Counted from the stretch's first letter, positions 8,278 to 17,225 are shown. The stretch: DNA of 64,000 nucleotides from F22 sp963678855 (GCA_963678855.1 OY787448.1:2108001-2172000), one strand, 5' to 3'. Numbers and translations are program-made. The notes: generated by a model not told the origin, from the letters alone.

Positions 8278-9048
8278 ATGAAAATTGCATTAGTTCAACT
8301 TGATATACAATGGGGGCAAGCAGAATACAATCGCTCTCGTGCTGCTGCAATGATTATAGCGCATCAGGGAGCCGACTTATATGTCTTGCCCGAGATGTTT
8401 TCTACTGGTTTTTGTACAGAGCCAGCTGATTATGCTGAGCCAGTTGATAATAGTGAATCTTTAGCATGGATGAAGGCTATGGCTCAAAGCTTAGATGCCG
8501 CGGTAGCTGGAAGTATCTTAATTGCTGAAAGTGAAAAGTACAGAAATCGTTTTTATTTTGTGCATCCAGATGGACAAGTAGAATACTATGATAAGCGTCA
8601 TCTATTTACTTATGGAGGCGAACATCTGCAATTTACTGCTGGCGACGAGCGCTTGATAATCAACTATAGAGGATGGCGTATCTTACCTCAAGTATGTTAT
8701 GATTTGCGTTTCCCAGTGTTCTCTAGAAATGTTCCAGAATCGTATGATTTAGCCCTCTACGTAGCATCTTGGCCTACTTCACGTGTTGTTGTATGGGATG
8801 CATTGCTTGTGGCGCGTGCTATAGAAAACCAAGCGTATGTAGCTTATGTCAATCGAGTCGGGGAAGATCCTCAAACCACATATGAAGGTAGTACTGGTGT
8901 AATTGATGCTTATGGGCGTAGACAAGCTGAAGTGCCTAGAGGAGAAGAAGGGGTTACAGTATTCACTTTGAACAAAGAAAAACTGGAAAGTTTCCGTAAG
9001 AAGTTTCCAGTTTTACAAGACGGTGATACAGACTTGCTGAATCACTGA
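8278..9048 (+). CDS. Carbon-nitrogen hydrolase (nitrilase superfamily, omega-amidase/YafV-like)
   Basis: Cytoplasmic hydrolase of non-peptide C-N bonds. The Glu-Lys-Cys triad is visible: glutamate in LPEMFSTGF, lysine in YYDKRHLF and cysteine in PQVCYDLRFPV. The last motif and the 256-residue length resemble omega-amidase (YafV/NIT2-like), which hydrolyses alpha-ketoglutaramate; this substrate is inferred from family. The open frame begins at a TTG at 8272, but the ATG at 8278 (MKIALVQLDIQWG) gives the normal family N-terminus and is preferred. Convergent with the next gene. Confidence 0.92.
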   Translation: MKIALVQLDIQWGQAEYNRSRAAAMIIAHQGADLYVLPEMFSTGFCTEPADYAEPVDNSESLAWMKAMAQSLDAAVAGSILIAESEKYRNRFYFVHPDGQVEYYDKRHLFTYGGEHLQFTAGDERLIINYRGWRILPQVCYDLRFPVFSRNVPESYDLALYVASWPTSRVVVWDALLVARAIENQAYVAYVNRVGEDPQTTYEGSTGVIDAYGRRQAEVPRGEEGVTVFTLNKEKLESFRKKFPVLQDGDTDLLNH

Positions 9049-9064
9049 ACATTATTGGGGTAAA

Positions 9065-9850
9065 TTAATCTGTCGAGTCGGTGAAATGTGCCATCGCCAA
9101 TTGGGGATTGTACATTTCGGAGTCGTCGTAATGATTGTTTGGCAAGGCACTTTTTACTTTGTTGTATGCCATGTGCATGCGCTCAGTAACCGTTACATGT
9201 TCTCGGTAAGGGATTGGTTCATGAATGGTCATCGTTAAAGGATGACGTTTTATCCAGCCACCTTGACGAGGAAGAATATCGAAGCTACCATGTATCGTTA
9301 CAGGAACAATAGGCATTTTCAAATCATCTGCCAGCAAGAAGGCACCGCGTTTGAAAGTGCCTATTTCTCCGTTCGGAGAGCGTGAACCTTCAGGAAAAAC
9401 CATCATAGAAGCTCCGTGCGCAAGTGCGTCTTCACATTGTGCAATCGTTTCTTTCAAGCCATGGCCACTGCGGTCCACATAGATATGTCCAGCGCTACAA
9501 CAAGCTTTGCCTATAAGAGGCAGTTTGCGTAGCGTTTTTTTCATCAACCATTTGAAGTTGTGTTCTAGAAAGCCATACACAAGAAAGATGTCAAAAGCAC
9601 CTTGATGGTTTGCAACAAAGATATAATTCTCTTGACTAGATACAAGCTCATGTCTTTCTACATGGACAGGAAGTAGTAAAATGCGGCAGATAGCGATAGA
9701 CCATAACTTCCCCGGGTAGTAGCCCCAGATATGAGCTCCCCCTAGCGCACTTCCCACTATAGTTACCAATGCAGTCAAAATAGTCAGCACTAGTATTATC
9801 GGGAAGGCGATAAATACTTGATAGATATGGTATAAATGTCTAGATATCAT
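9065..9850 (-). CDS. plsC: 1-acyl-sn-glycerol-3-phosphate acyltransferase (PlsC family)
   Basis: Transfers an acyl chain to lysophosphatidate (or a related lysolipid) at the inner membrane. The start at 9850 (MISRHLYHIYQVF) is chosen over 9904 because a TATCTTTG promoter element lies at 9876-9883 between them. The resulting 261 residues begin with a membrane anchor (about 8-35) and contain the NHQGAFD (HX4D) motif, the FPEGSRS motif and PIVPVTIHGS, as in LPLAT enzymes. A terminal Asp/Thr tail has no known role. Convergent with the nitrilase gene, 16 nt away. Confidence 0.9.
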   Translation of the reverse strand: MISRHLYHIYQVFIAFPIILVLTILTALVTIVGSALGGAHIWGYYPGKLWSIAICRILLLPVHVERHELVSSQENYIFVANHQGAFDIFLVYGFLEHNFKWLMKKTLRKLPLIGKACCSAGHIYVDRSGHGLKETIAQCEDALAHGASMMVFPEGSRSPNGEIGTFKRGAFLLADDLKMPIVPVTIHGSFDILPRQGGWIKRHPLTMTIHEPIPYREHVTVTERMHMAYNKVKSALPNNHYDDSEMYNPQLAMAHFTDSTD

Positions 9851-9875
9851 AGTGATATAGCTTGATGTTACAGCA

Positions 9876-9883
9876 CAAAGATA
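9876..9883 (-). promoter_or_regulatory. Promoter -7 element of plsC
   Basis: The minus strand reads TATCTTTG; a TTG lies 18 nt further upstream on that strand. Transcription would start near 9869, between the two possible start codons of plsC, which fixes the downstream one. Confidence 0.55.
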
Positions 9884-10011
9884 ATTGTTTTGTGCAAAAC
9901 TCAAAGCTTTTAGTGCATATTTTTACGATATTTAAGGGGGCGAGTCAAAGTTTACGTCTAAACCTAGACGTGCATTTACTAGCTTATGCTCCTTATTGTA
10001 TTCGATACGGT

Positions 10012-10065
10012 GGAATAAAAAACAAGGTGCGTATACAACCCTTTAAGAACTGCATTGTACCTTGT
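10012..10065 (-). terminator. Terminator after uxuA
   Basis: ACAAGGT (10022-10028) and ACCTTGT (10059-10065) can pair. On the minus strand the second arm is followed directly by TTTTTTATT. It sits about 60 nt after the uxuA stop codon. Confidence 0.55.
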
Positions 10066-10123
10066 CTACCCTATCTACATGTATTTCATTGCTTTGTGCT
10101 ATACAACGGAATTTTTAATTTGC

Positions 10124-11305
10124 TTATTTGGAGTATTTGCTTTTTAGAATACCCATCTCTAATCCGCGTAGTTCAGCTAACCCACGTAAGCGACCGATAC
10201 ATGTATAACCAGGATTCATGTTTTGTTTTTTCAAGTCGTCTATCATTTGGTGACCATGGTCAGGGCGCATGGCAATATGGCTCTTACGTCTTTGGTTCAA
10301 AGCCACAAACGCTTTCATAACTCCATACATATCTACATCCCCTTCCAGATGGTTTGCTTCGTGGAAGTTACCATCTGCATCACGTTGAGTATTTCGCAAG
10401 TGTACAAAGTCAATTCTATCACCAAAGCGCTCAATAATTTGCTCAAAGTCATTATCACTACGTACTCCAAAGCTGCCAGTACACATGCATAAGCCATTTG
10501 ATTCATTTGGAACAGCATCGATTAGCGCTTGGAAATCATCGGCAGTCGATAAGATACGCGGTAATCCCAAGATACTCATTGGTGGATCGTCAGGATGGAT
10601 AACCATACGTACGCCTGCTTCGTCGGCTACTGGGCAAATCTCTTTAAGGAAATAGATTAGATTGGCAGCTAGCTTGGTGGCACCGATGTCATTGTATCTA
10701 TCTAGAGCTTCTTGAAATTGAGCTACCGTGAAACTCTCTTCAGAACCTGGTAGACCAGCAATCATATTGCGTGTCAACAGTTGGATGTCTGCCTCAGACA
10801 TGCTCTCAAATTTAGCTTTGGCTGTTGCGACTTCCTCTTCGCTATAATCAGCTTCAGCACCAGGACGCTTTAATATAAACAAATCGAAGGCAACGAAAGC
10901 TGCACGTTCGAAGCGTAGAGCAAGACTTCCGTCTGGCATTTCGTAAGCTAGATCTGTACGAGTCCAATCAAGTACTGGCATGAAATTATATGTGACTACA
11001 CGGATACCTGCTTGACCAAGATTGCGTATCGAAGTCTTGTAGTTTTCGATATATTGTTTGAAGTCGCCAGTTTGTGTTTTGATGTGCTCGTGAACAGGTA
11101 CGCTTTCTACTACTGACCAAGTCAAACCTGCATCGGCAATCATTTGTTGACGGCTTTGAATATCTTCCAAAGGCCATACTTCACCGTTGGGGATATGGTG
11201 CAAAGCATGCACTAGTCCAGTAGCACCCGCTTGGCGAATGTCTGATAGAGAGATCGGGTCATTAGGGCCATACCATCTCCAAGTTTGTTCTGCGTAATAT
11301 AACAT
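10124..11305 (-). CDS. uxuA: Mannonate dehydratase
   Basis: Dehydrates D-mannonate to 2-keto-3-deoxygluconate in hexuronate catabolism. The 393-residue protein has the family N-terminus (WRWYGPNDPISLSDIRQAGATGLVHALHHIPNGEVW) and metal-site segments MVIHPDDPP, NGLCMCTGSFGV, FVHLRNTQRD and MRPDHGHQM, with the C-terminal GRLRGLAELRGLEMG. Length is normal. It is the second gene of a two-gene unit, 19 nt behind an SDR oxidoreductase that probably supplies D-mannonate. No KDG kinase or aldolase is in view. Confidence 0.95.
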   Translation of the reverse strand: MLYYAEQTWRWYGPNDPISLSDIRQAGATGLVHALHHIPNGEVWPLEDIQSRQQMIADAGLTWSVVESVPVHEHIKTQTGDFKQYIENYKTSIRNLGQAGIRVVTYNFMPVLDWTRTDLAYEMPDGSLALRFERAAFVAFDLFILKRPGAEADYSEEEVATAKAKFESMSEADIQLLTRNMIAGLPGSEESFTVAQFQEALDRYNDIGATKLAANLIYFLKEICPVADEAGVRMVIHPDDPPMSILGLPRILSTADDFQALIDAVPNESNGLCMCTGSFGVRSDNDFEQIIERFGDRIDFVHLRNTQRDADGNFHEANHLEGDVDMYGVMKAFVALNQRRKSHIAMRPDHGHQMIDDLKKQNMNPGYTCIGRLRGLAELRGLEMGILKSKYSK

Positions 11306-11324
11306 GATGTTTTATGTTTGATGA

Positions 11325-12137
11325 TTAAATGGAGAAGGCGTTGAATCCACCATCTACAATGGCTACTGTTCCTGATACGAACTTAGACGCGTCACTAGCT
11401 AGATAATGTAGTGTTCCCCATAGCTCTTCTGGCTCGCCGAAGCGACCAAATGGTGTTTGATCGATGATGGTTTGACCTCGGTCTGTAAGTGAACCATCAG
11501 GATTTGTCAATAGGTCTTTGTTTTGTTTGGTCAAGAAAAAGCCTGGAGCGATTGCGTTGACGCGAATGTCGCTACTAAACTTTGTTGCCATTTCTGTGGC
11601 CATATATTGTGTAAAGTTAGTTACTGCAGCTTTAGAAGCGCTATAACCAATCACGCGAGTCAGTGGGCGTAGAGCCGACATCGATGAAATATTGATGATA
11701 CTACCTTTGCTTTGTTCAATCATTAATGGAGCAAACGCCATAGTAGGCATTACTGTACCGAATAGGTTTAGGTCGACTACCTTTTGGAAATCACTAACGT
11801 CCAAATCAAGGAATGTTTGACCTGGAGGGATAGTAGCCCCTTTCATATTACCACCTGCTGCGTTGATAAGCACGTCGATATGCCCAAACTTTTTTTTGAT
11901 TTCTTCAGCATTTTTTGTAAGGACGTCTTTACTCATTACATCTGTTTCGATAAATGTAGCTTGATAGCCTTTACTTGTTAGTTCGGCTACTTGTGCAAGT
12001 CCAGCTTCCTTGTTGCGGTCCAAGATAACAACTTGTACGCCTTGGTTGCCAAGGTATTCTGCCATGCTCTGTCCTAAGATGCCAGAACCGCCTGTAAGTA
12101 CTACGACTTTGTTTTTGATGTCAAAGAGGTTCATCAT
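11325..12137 (-). CDS. SDR-family oxidoreductase, probable D-fructuronate (mannonate) reductase
   Basis: NAD(P)-dependent short-chain dehydrogenase. In 270 residues it shows the cofactor motif TGGSGILG near 16-23, NAAGG near 90, catalytic serine in NISSMSAL, and YSASK. The segment between NAAGG and the active site carries the insertion typical of gluconate/fructuronate-type SDRs. Because uxuA follows 19 nt downstream, it probably reduces fructuronate to D-mannonate in place of a classical UxuB; this is inference from context. It starts with two adjacent ATGs (12137 or 12134). Confidence 0.88.
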   Translation of the reverse strand: MMNLFDIKNKVVVLTGGSGILGQSMAEYLGNQGVQVVILDRNKEAGLAQVAELTSKGYQATFIETDVMSKDVLTKNAEEIKKKFGHIDVLINAAGGNMKGATIPPGQTFLDLDVSDFQKVVDLNLFGTVMPTMAFAPLMIEQSKGSIINISSMSALRPLTRVIGYSASKAAVTNFTQYMATEMATKFSSDIRVNAIAPGFFLTKQNKDLLTNPDGSLTDRGQTIIDQTPFGRFGEPEELWGTLHYLASDASKFVSGTVAIVDGGFNAFSI

Positions 12138-12308
12138 AATATTATGTTATAAGTTACTTGGTTGTGAACACTGTGTGTGTTGTGTTCGTGCACAAATATG
12201 CGTAAAGATATAAGAAATCCACGATAATACCCCTGTAATTGCTATTTGTTTAACAAATTATAGGAATACTACCGTGGACGACACCAATTTAGGAATAAGG
12301 ACGTAGAC

Positions 12309-14279
12309 TTACCTTTTCTTGTTGTTTCTACGTTTTTTTGAGAACTCATTGTGGCGTGAGCCATGCTCTTTTTGACGTGGCGAATATTCTTTCTTGCCTT
12401 GTTCTGAGCGTCTGTCACCACCAGCGCGTGGACTGTTTCTGAACTCTCGACGAGGCATATACGCACCTCCTCCGTAAAGTTTATCTATTAAGTCATTACG
12501 GTTCATCTTCTTCAGTTCGCAGATGATTTCACCACGTTTATCTTGTTGATACCAGAAGAAGAACAAGCGTTGCGCTTGTTTCTGTTTAGGAGTTTTGGCA
12601 CTATATACAGGCTCTAGTGTATAGGGATCATATCCAGTGTACCATGTCTCTGTACTGACTGTCATCGGAGTAGGAGTAAAGTCCTGCACTTGCTCAAGGC
12701 GGAAGTTCAAGTTCTTAGTTTCTACTGCTAAATCTGCCATGTCTTCTTCTCTACACGATGGATGAGAAGATATAAAGTAAGGAATCAGTTGCTGCTTTAA
12801 TCCTGCTTGTTCGTTGATACGGTCAAAATCTTGTTTGAATCTCTTGAACTGGCTAAAGCTAGGTTTGCGCATCGCATTAAGTACATGGTCGCAAGTGTGT
12901 TCAGGAGCAACAGTCAAACGCCCACTTACATGATACTTAATTAACTCCTCTGTGTATTGCTGAGCTGCTTTGTTGACTTCCTCATCTTTTGAACGATGTT
13001 GTAGCAAGTCATAACGTACACCACTACCAATAAAACTCTTCTTGACATTAGGAAGAGCATCTACATCGTGGTAGATGTCCAGCATTGGTCTATGATCAGT
13101 ATTCAGGTTAGGACATACTTTGGGGTGTACACAACTAGGTCGTTTGCACTTAGCACAGATATCTAAATCGTAGCCTTGCATTTGATACATGTTGGCACTC
13201 GGTCCTCCAAGGTCACTAATATAGCCTTTGAAGTCCTCCATTTGCGTAACCTGTTCTACTTCACGCATGATGTTCGCTTTGCTACGACTTGCAATAAATT
13301 TCCCTTGATGGGCACTAATCGTGCAGAAAGCACAACCACCAAAACATCCTCTATGTAGAGTGATGCTATGGCGAATCATCTCATACGCAGGGATGCGCTT
13401 GTCTTTATACTTAGGGTGAGGTAGACGAGTGTACGGTAAATCATGAGTCGCATCAAGCAACTCTGTAGACATAGGTGGGTTGGGAGGATTGACGATGACA
13501 TACTGATTGCCTGTCTTTTGGATGAGGCGTTTAGCATGTACTCGGTTACTTTCCTCCTCTATATGTCTGAAGTTCTTAGCGTGTGCCTTTTTGTCGTGCA
13601 AGCAGGTCTCGTAGTCGCTAAGTACTAAATCGTTCTCTTGTGGTTCGTATGTTTTGCTAGCATACACAATTTGATTCATGGTGCAAATAGACTCTTTGCT
13701 TTCACCATTTTCCATGTGTTGTACTAGCTCGCGCATCGACTGGTCGCCCATGCCATACATCAAGTAGTCCGCTCCACTTTCAATCAGGAACGAACGCATG
13801 AGTTGGTCTTTCCAGTAGTCATAGTGCGCAAGACGGCGCAATGAGGCTTCTATACCTCCCAAAACGACAGGTACATCAGGAAAGAAACGTTTTAATATTT
13901 GGGTGTATACGATGCTTGGATACTCAGGACGCATGTCATTTCTTGCATCGGGAGTATAGGCATCTTCGCTTCTTAGACGACGATTGGCTGTGTACATATT
14001 GACCATAGAGTCCATCGCACCTGCCGAGACACCAAAAAATAAGCGAGGTTTCCCTAGCTTTTTGAAGTCTCGTAAATCGTCTCGCCAGTTGGGTTGTGGC
14101 ACAATGGCTACCTTAAGGCCCATTGATTCTAAGATACGACAAATCACTGCTGGTCCAAAGGCTGGATGGTCGATATACGCATCTCCAGAAAAGAAGATCA
14201 CATCTAGTTCATCCCAACCACGAAGTTTGACTTCTTTCTTTGTTGTTGGAATCCAGTCAGTAAGTTGATATTTGTTCAT
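12309..14279 (-). CDS. YgiQ-family radical SAM protein
   Basis: 656-residue iron-sulfur enzyme of the YgiQ family (UPF0313), reaction not established. The N-terminal part carries DVIFFSGDAYIDHPAFG and a B12-binding-like region. The radical SAM cluster motif is HRGCFGGCAFCTISAHQG (CX3CX2C). A second cysteine group, CAKCKRPSCVHPKVCPN, suggests an extra metal site. The C-terminus is a long basic, arginine/serine-rich tail (RRSEQGKKEYSPRQKEHGSR) that may bind RNA or ribosomes, an inference from composition. It is the last gene of a three-gene transcript with two small unknown genes. Confidence 0.93.
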   Translation of the reverse strand: MNKYQLTDWIPTTKKEVKLRGWDELDVIFFSGDAYIDHPAFGPAVICRILESMGLKVAIVPQPNWRDDLRDFKKLGKPRLFFGVSAGAMDSMVNMYTANRRLRSEDAYTPDARNDMRPEYPSIVYTQILKRFFPDVPVVLGGIEASLRRLAHYDYWKDQLMRSFLIESGADYLMYGMGDQSMRELVQHMENGESKESICTMNQIVYASKTYEPQENDLVLSDYETCLHDKKAHAKNFRHIEEESNRVHAKRLIQKTGNQYVIVNPPNPPMSTELLDATHDLPYTRLPHPKYKDKRIPAYEMIRHSITLHRGCFGGCAFCTISAHQGKFIASRSKANIMREVEQVTQMEDFKGYISDLGGPSANMYQMQGYDLDICAKCKRPSCVHPKVCPNLNTDHRPMLDIYHDVDALPNVKKSFIGSGVRYDLLQHRSKDEEVNKAAQQYTEELIKYHVSGRLTVAPEHTCDHVLNAMRKPSFSQFKRFKQDFDRINEQAGLKQQLIPYFISSHPSCREEDMADLAVETKNLNFRLEQVQDFTPTPMTVSTETWYTGYDPYTLEPVYSAKTPKQKQAQRLFFFWYQQDKRGEIICELKKMNRNDLIDKLYGGGAYMPRREFRNSPRAGGDRRSEQGKKEYSPRQKEHGSRHNEFSKKRRNNKKR

Positions 14280-14309
14280 TCGGATAAAATTGTCTGTTGA
14301 TAAGCTTGC

Positions 14310-14669
14310 TTAAGCCTTGTACGTTTGCACTCTCTGCAAAATTTCAATAAAGTCTTGATTGCCCATGCCAAAATCCTGTTCCTTGTAATTGACATAATCA
14401 TCAAGGTAATCACTTGTTACTTGATCTTGGATGTCTTTGCCGTCCAGCCCTAGCTCTTCTAGGATGAAGCGAATCATTCCTTGCATGGCTTGAATTGTAC
14501 GCATGCGTTGATCAGCAGCAGGCACATTACCTACTTCACACATATGGCCATTTCTTGCCACTAGATATATTGTTGCGTAGCATTTGTTTAGGGAACCAAA
14601 TACTGCTTCAACTTTTTGTTGTTCAGGTGTTGAAAGCGATTTTAATTGTTGAATAACGTCTGAAATCAT
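14310..14669 (-). CDS. Conserved small protein of unknown function
   Basis: 119 residues, acidic and mostly helical by appearance, no signal peptide or membrane segment. I recognise no domain. It lies 10 nt behind the 73-residue gene and 30 nt before the YgiQ-type radical SAM gene, all on one strand with a single visible promoter, so a shared transcript is likely. Confidence 0.75.
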   Translation of the reverse strand: MISDVIQQLKSLSTPEQQKVEAVFGSLNKCYATIYLVARNGHMCEVGNVPAADQRMRTIQAMQGMIRFILEELGLDGKDIQDQVTSDYLDDYVNYKEQDFGMGNQDFIEILQRVQTYKA

Positions 14670-14679
14670 CAGTCTTTAT

Positions 14680-14901
14680 TTATGGTTGAGTAAATTCGAT
14701 ACGCACCGTGTCTACATCGTATATTTCTCTAAATCCAATACGACGGTAAGTCAAGTAGCGTTTTAGTTCATGAAAAGATACATCGTCATGCATCAAGACA
14801 TGAATGGTTTGGCCTGCTGGTGCTTGGCAGATTCCTTCAATAGCTGTCACAATAGGCATGTAAGCCTCTGTGTTGCGAGTGTCAATAACAAGAGGTTTCA
14901 T
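14680..14901 (-). CDS. Small protein, possibly TusA-like fold lacking the catalytic cysteine
   Basis: 73 residues. The order LVIDTRN..YMPIVTAIEGI, then GQTIHVLMHDDVSFHELKRYL, then RRIGFREI parallels TusA/SirA sulfur-carrier proteins (D-R-G-L-x-C-P-x-P, then a DD-S-x-x-D/E-I strand-helix, then G-x-x-x). The CPxP position reads AYMP, so the sulfur-accepting cysteine is absent. This is a tentative fold call from pattern only. It heads the operon that ends in the YgiQ-type gene. Confidence 0.65.
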   Translation of the reverse strand: MKPLVIDTRNTEAYMPIVTAIEGICQAPAGQTIHVLMHDDVSFHELKRYLTYRRIGFREIYDVDTVRIEFTQP

Positions 14902-14953
14902 AGGCTAATAGTTTTATGTTTTCGACAAACATACATAAAATTAATGAGTAAAG

Positions 14954-14961
14954 CAAATATA
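14954..14961 (-). promoter_or_regulatory. Promoter -7 element of the small-protein/YgiQ operon
   Basis: The minus strand reads TATATTTG (TAnnTTTG). Transcription would begin near 14947 and reach the 73-residue gene after about 46 nt. Confidence 0.5.
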
Positions 14962-14968
14962 ACCTTCT

Positions 14969-15901
14969 CTAAGTCAGCATGATAACTACCCCCATTACAC
15001 TGATAATAGCACCAATGATTTCTACCCAAGAGATGCGTTGATGGTAGTAATATCTAGCGGGTAAAAGTATCATGATGGGAGTCAAAGCTAGGAGTGTTGA
15101 TACGATTCCTGCTGGTGCAAACTGCAACGCCATCAAAGATCCTGCTACTCCGATATATGGGCCTAGAATAGTTCCTATGATAGCTTGTCGCACACCAAAA
15201 CGGTCGGCCACCATCTGCTTAAATCCCTGCTTACCACTTGTGATAAGTAGAATCGTGAAGAAGATGGCAAAACCAACTACACCACGCACAAAAGTAGCTC
15301 CGAAAGGAAGCAGCCATTGTGATAGCGGGTTTTCGATATCGGCTAAAGCATTCATTCCTACTTTGCTAAATACCAAGCCTACACCTTGTCCTAAGGAAGC
15401 AATAATAGCTAGTATTAGGCCAAAGATTGGAATCTTCAGCATGGATTGTGTACCTGCTTCTTTTTGGCTTCTTTTTTTAGGGCGGGACACAATGGAAAGC
15501 ATAATACCTCCAATAGTCACAAACATACCAATCCATACACGGATAGATAAGCTCTCTCCTAATATATAGTAAGCAGCAATGGCTGCAAATGGAGAAGATA
15601 GGGTCATAAACAACTGGGTAAAGCGTGATCCTATCTCTTTGTAGGCTCTAAATAAGCAGTAGTCTCCTATAAAATAGCCAATCACACCACTTAAGCCTAG
15701 CCAGCCCCACGCTGCAAGAGGTATCTTTGTAATAAAAGGTCCTGATGCTACCCACACTGTGATAGCTAGCAAGACTATAGAAAGCGCAAGGCGAAACACA
15801 TTCACCTGGAGGGTGCCCATTCGTTTGGTAGCATCCTCAAAATAGATAGCAGTGGCTGTCCAAGCCACTGCTACTCCTAATGCGATTGTTTCACCAATCA
15901 T
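14969..15901 (-). CDS. EamA/DMT-family transporter
   Basis: 310 residues, ten hydrophobic segments in two homologous halves, the layout of drug/metabolite transporters. Half one includes GVIGYFIGDYCLFRAYKEIGSRFTQLFMTLSSPFAA, half two GTILGPYIGVAGSLMALQFAPAGIVSTLLALTPIM, both typical EamA segments. Substrate unknown. It begins 31 nt after the DUF5606 gene and is probably cotranscribed with it. Confidence 0.9.
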   Translation of the reverse strand: MIGETIALGVAVAWTATAIYFEDATKRMGTLQVNVFRLALSIVLLAITVWVASGPFITKIPLAAWGWLGLSGVIGYFIGDYCLFRAYKEIGSRFTQLFMTLSSPFAAIAAYYILGESLSIRVWIGMFVTIGGIMLSIVSRPKKRSQKEAGTQSMLKIPIFGLILAIIASLGQGVGLVFSKVGMNALADIENPLSQWLLPFGATFVRGVVGFAIFFTILLITSGKQGFKQMVADRFGVRQAIIGTILGPYIGVAGSLMALQFAPAGIVSTLLALTPIMILLPARYYYHQRISWVEIIGAIISVMGVVIMLT

Positions 15902-15932
15902 ATGTCTTTATAAATTGTGAAAAAGCAAGAGA

Positions 15933-16403
15933 TTACTCTGCTTCATCTACGATTTCTTCACCAGCTTCTTCCTTAGCCATCTCTTCTTCAATAGCTACTA
16001 CGGTTTCCTCGTTTAGGATGCCACCTTTAACAAGTAAGTTGTACCATTGGAAGAACTTCTTAATGTCTGAAGGATATACACCATCGCGATCATAATCAGG
16101 TAGAATCTCAGAAAAAGCTTCACTAAGTTCCTTGTTACTAGCTTTCTTAGGATTGATAGCTGCATTTTCACCGTTGTATAGTCTGTAAGCGGCAGCCAAG
16201 ATGTAGCGTAGGCGAACTTCACCTTGTCCATCTTCAGTGTCTATATACATTGCGATATCGTTAAGTGAAAGCACTTGCTCGTTGCTACGGATAGGAAGGC
16301 GTTTTTTCTCGCCAATTTGTTCCACAATAATGTTCGCTTTGTTTTGACCTAACAATTTGTATAGGCCTGGACGACCTACTACAGATAATATTTTCGTCAA
16401 CAT
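15933..16403 (-). CDS. DUF5606 domain protein
   Basis: 156 residues starting MLTKILSVVGRPGLYKLLGQNK, which matches my recollection of the Bacteroidetes DUF5606 family. A compact N-terminal domain (1-60) is followed by a helical region with PDYDRDGVYPSDIKKFFQWYNLL and a very acidic tail (EEEMAKEEAGEEIVDEAE). No enzymatic motif; function unknown. A good promoter lies upstream and a DMT transporter downstream. Confidence 0.85.
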   Translation of the reverse strand: MLTKILSVVGRPGLYKLLGQNKANIIVEQIGEKKRLPIRSNEQVLSLNDIAMYIDTEDGQGEVRLRYILAAAYRLYNGENAAINPKKASNKELSEAFSEILPDYDRDGVYPSDIKKFFQWYNLLVKGGILNEETVVAIEEEMAKEEAGEEIVDEAE

Positions 16404-16450
16404 AATTATTTCTGATTTTTGTATTAAAAATTCGTTCTAAAATTGAGGGG

Positions 16451-16481
16451 CAAAAGTAGCTATAATCCCACAGGAATACAA
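16451..16481 (-). promoter_or_regulatory. Promoter of the DUF5606 gene
   Basis: On the minus strand a TTG (plus-strand CAA at 16479-16481), a 20-nt spacer and TACTTTTG (plus 16451-16458) match the Bacteroidetes consensus. Leader about 40 nt. Confidence 0.65.
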
Positions 16482-16505
16482 ATTGATATAGCTAAAAAAC
16501 TATAC

Positions 16506-17201
16506 TTAAGCTTTCTTTTCTATGACCTCTACATCGTTGGGATGAACAAAGGCAGATGCGATAGCCATCACTCCTGGGATGTCAACCACAACACGGCGAT
16601 TACGTTTGATGCGAACGAAAGTACCCACAACCCCTTTAAAGGGGCCAGATAAGACTCGCACTTTATCGCCTTTTCGTAAAGCTACATCTTCGGCTGATAA
16701 GAATAAGTTGTCAGGATCATGTTGATTTGCAACTTGCATGAAGTGCCTCATTTGATTTTCTGGAACGACAACTGGTGATTTAGTGGCATAATCGCGGATG
16801 TAACGTATCGGAACGATTAAGTTAGGGTCTTGACGTATCTCTTCCAATCGTCCTCTAGTTACGTGTACGAAAACTAAGTTGTGTATAGCCGGAGCCAGTT
16901 CCTTTTGAATACGTCCTTTGCTCTCTTTTTCAACAAGCACCATGGGAATGAAATTTTCAACTCCTAGCTCATCTAAATATTTTTTGAATTTAATTTCTCG
17001 ACTATAAGTTACGCGAATAGCAAACCAGAGTTTTTCGTTGCTACTGCTTCCCAGATAGTTGTTTTTAGGGCAAAGAATTTCTCTTCCATGAGAAGATTTA
17101 CAGTCAAAACCTTCACGACTTTCTCTGGATGTCTGCTCTAGCAAGGCATCTCCATGTCGATTCTCCGTTTGATTATTAAGTAGGTTCATTTCCTGTAACA
17201 T
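16506..17201 (-). CDS. UpxY-family NusG paralog (transcription antiterminator)
   Basis: Specialised NusG-like elongation factor. A variable N-terminal extension of about 57 residues precedes the NGN domain (LWFAIRVTYSREIKFKKYLDELG, then LVFVHVTRGRLEEI). The protein ends in a KOW domain (GDKVRVLSGPFKGVVGTFVRIKRNRRVVVDIPG). The VVVPENQMRHFM and RNRRVVVDIPG segments are typical of UpxY proteins, which in Bacteroides act on capsule operons. No polysaccharide cluster follows on this strand; only DUF5606 and a transporter do. A divergent glycosyltransferase is the nearest sugar gene. Start may also be the ATG at 17189. Confidence 0.88.
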   Translation of the reverse strand: MLQEMNLLNNQTENRHGDALLEQTSRESREGFDCKSSHGREILCPKNNYLGSSSNEKLWFAIRVTYSREIKFKKYLDELGVENFIPMVLVEKESKGRIQKELAPAIHNLVFVHVTRGRLEEIRQDPNLIVPIRYIRDYATKSPVVVPENQMRHFMQVANQHDPDNLFLSAEDVALRKGDKVRVLSGPFKGVVGTFVRIKRNRRVVVDIPGVMAIASAFVHPNDVEVIEKKA

Positions 17202-17225
17202 TCAGTTATATTCAACTTTGCAGAA

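Noticed and set aside
9862..10320. 152-codon plus-strand frame
   Set aside because: Antisense to the end of uxuA and overlapping the plsC promoter; no coding features.
14310..14669. Naming the 119-residue protein
   Set aside because: No recognisable domain; only operon position is informative.
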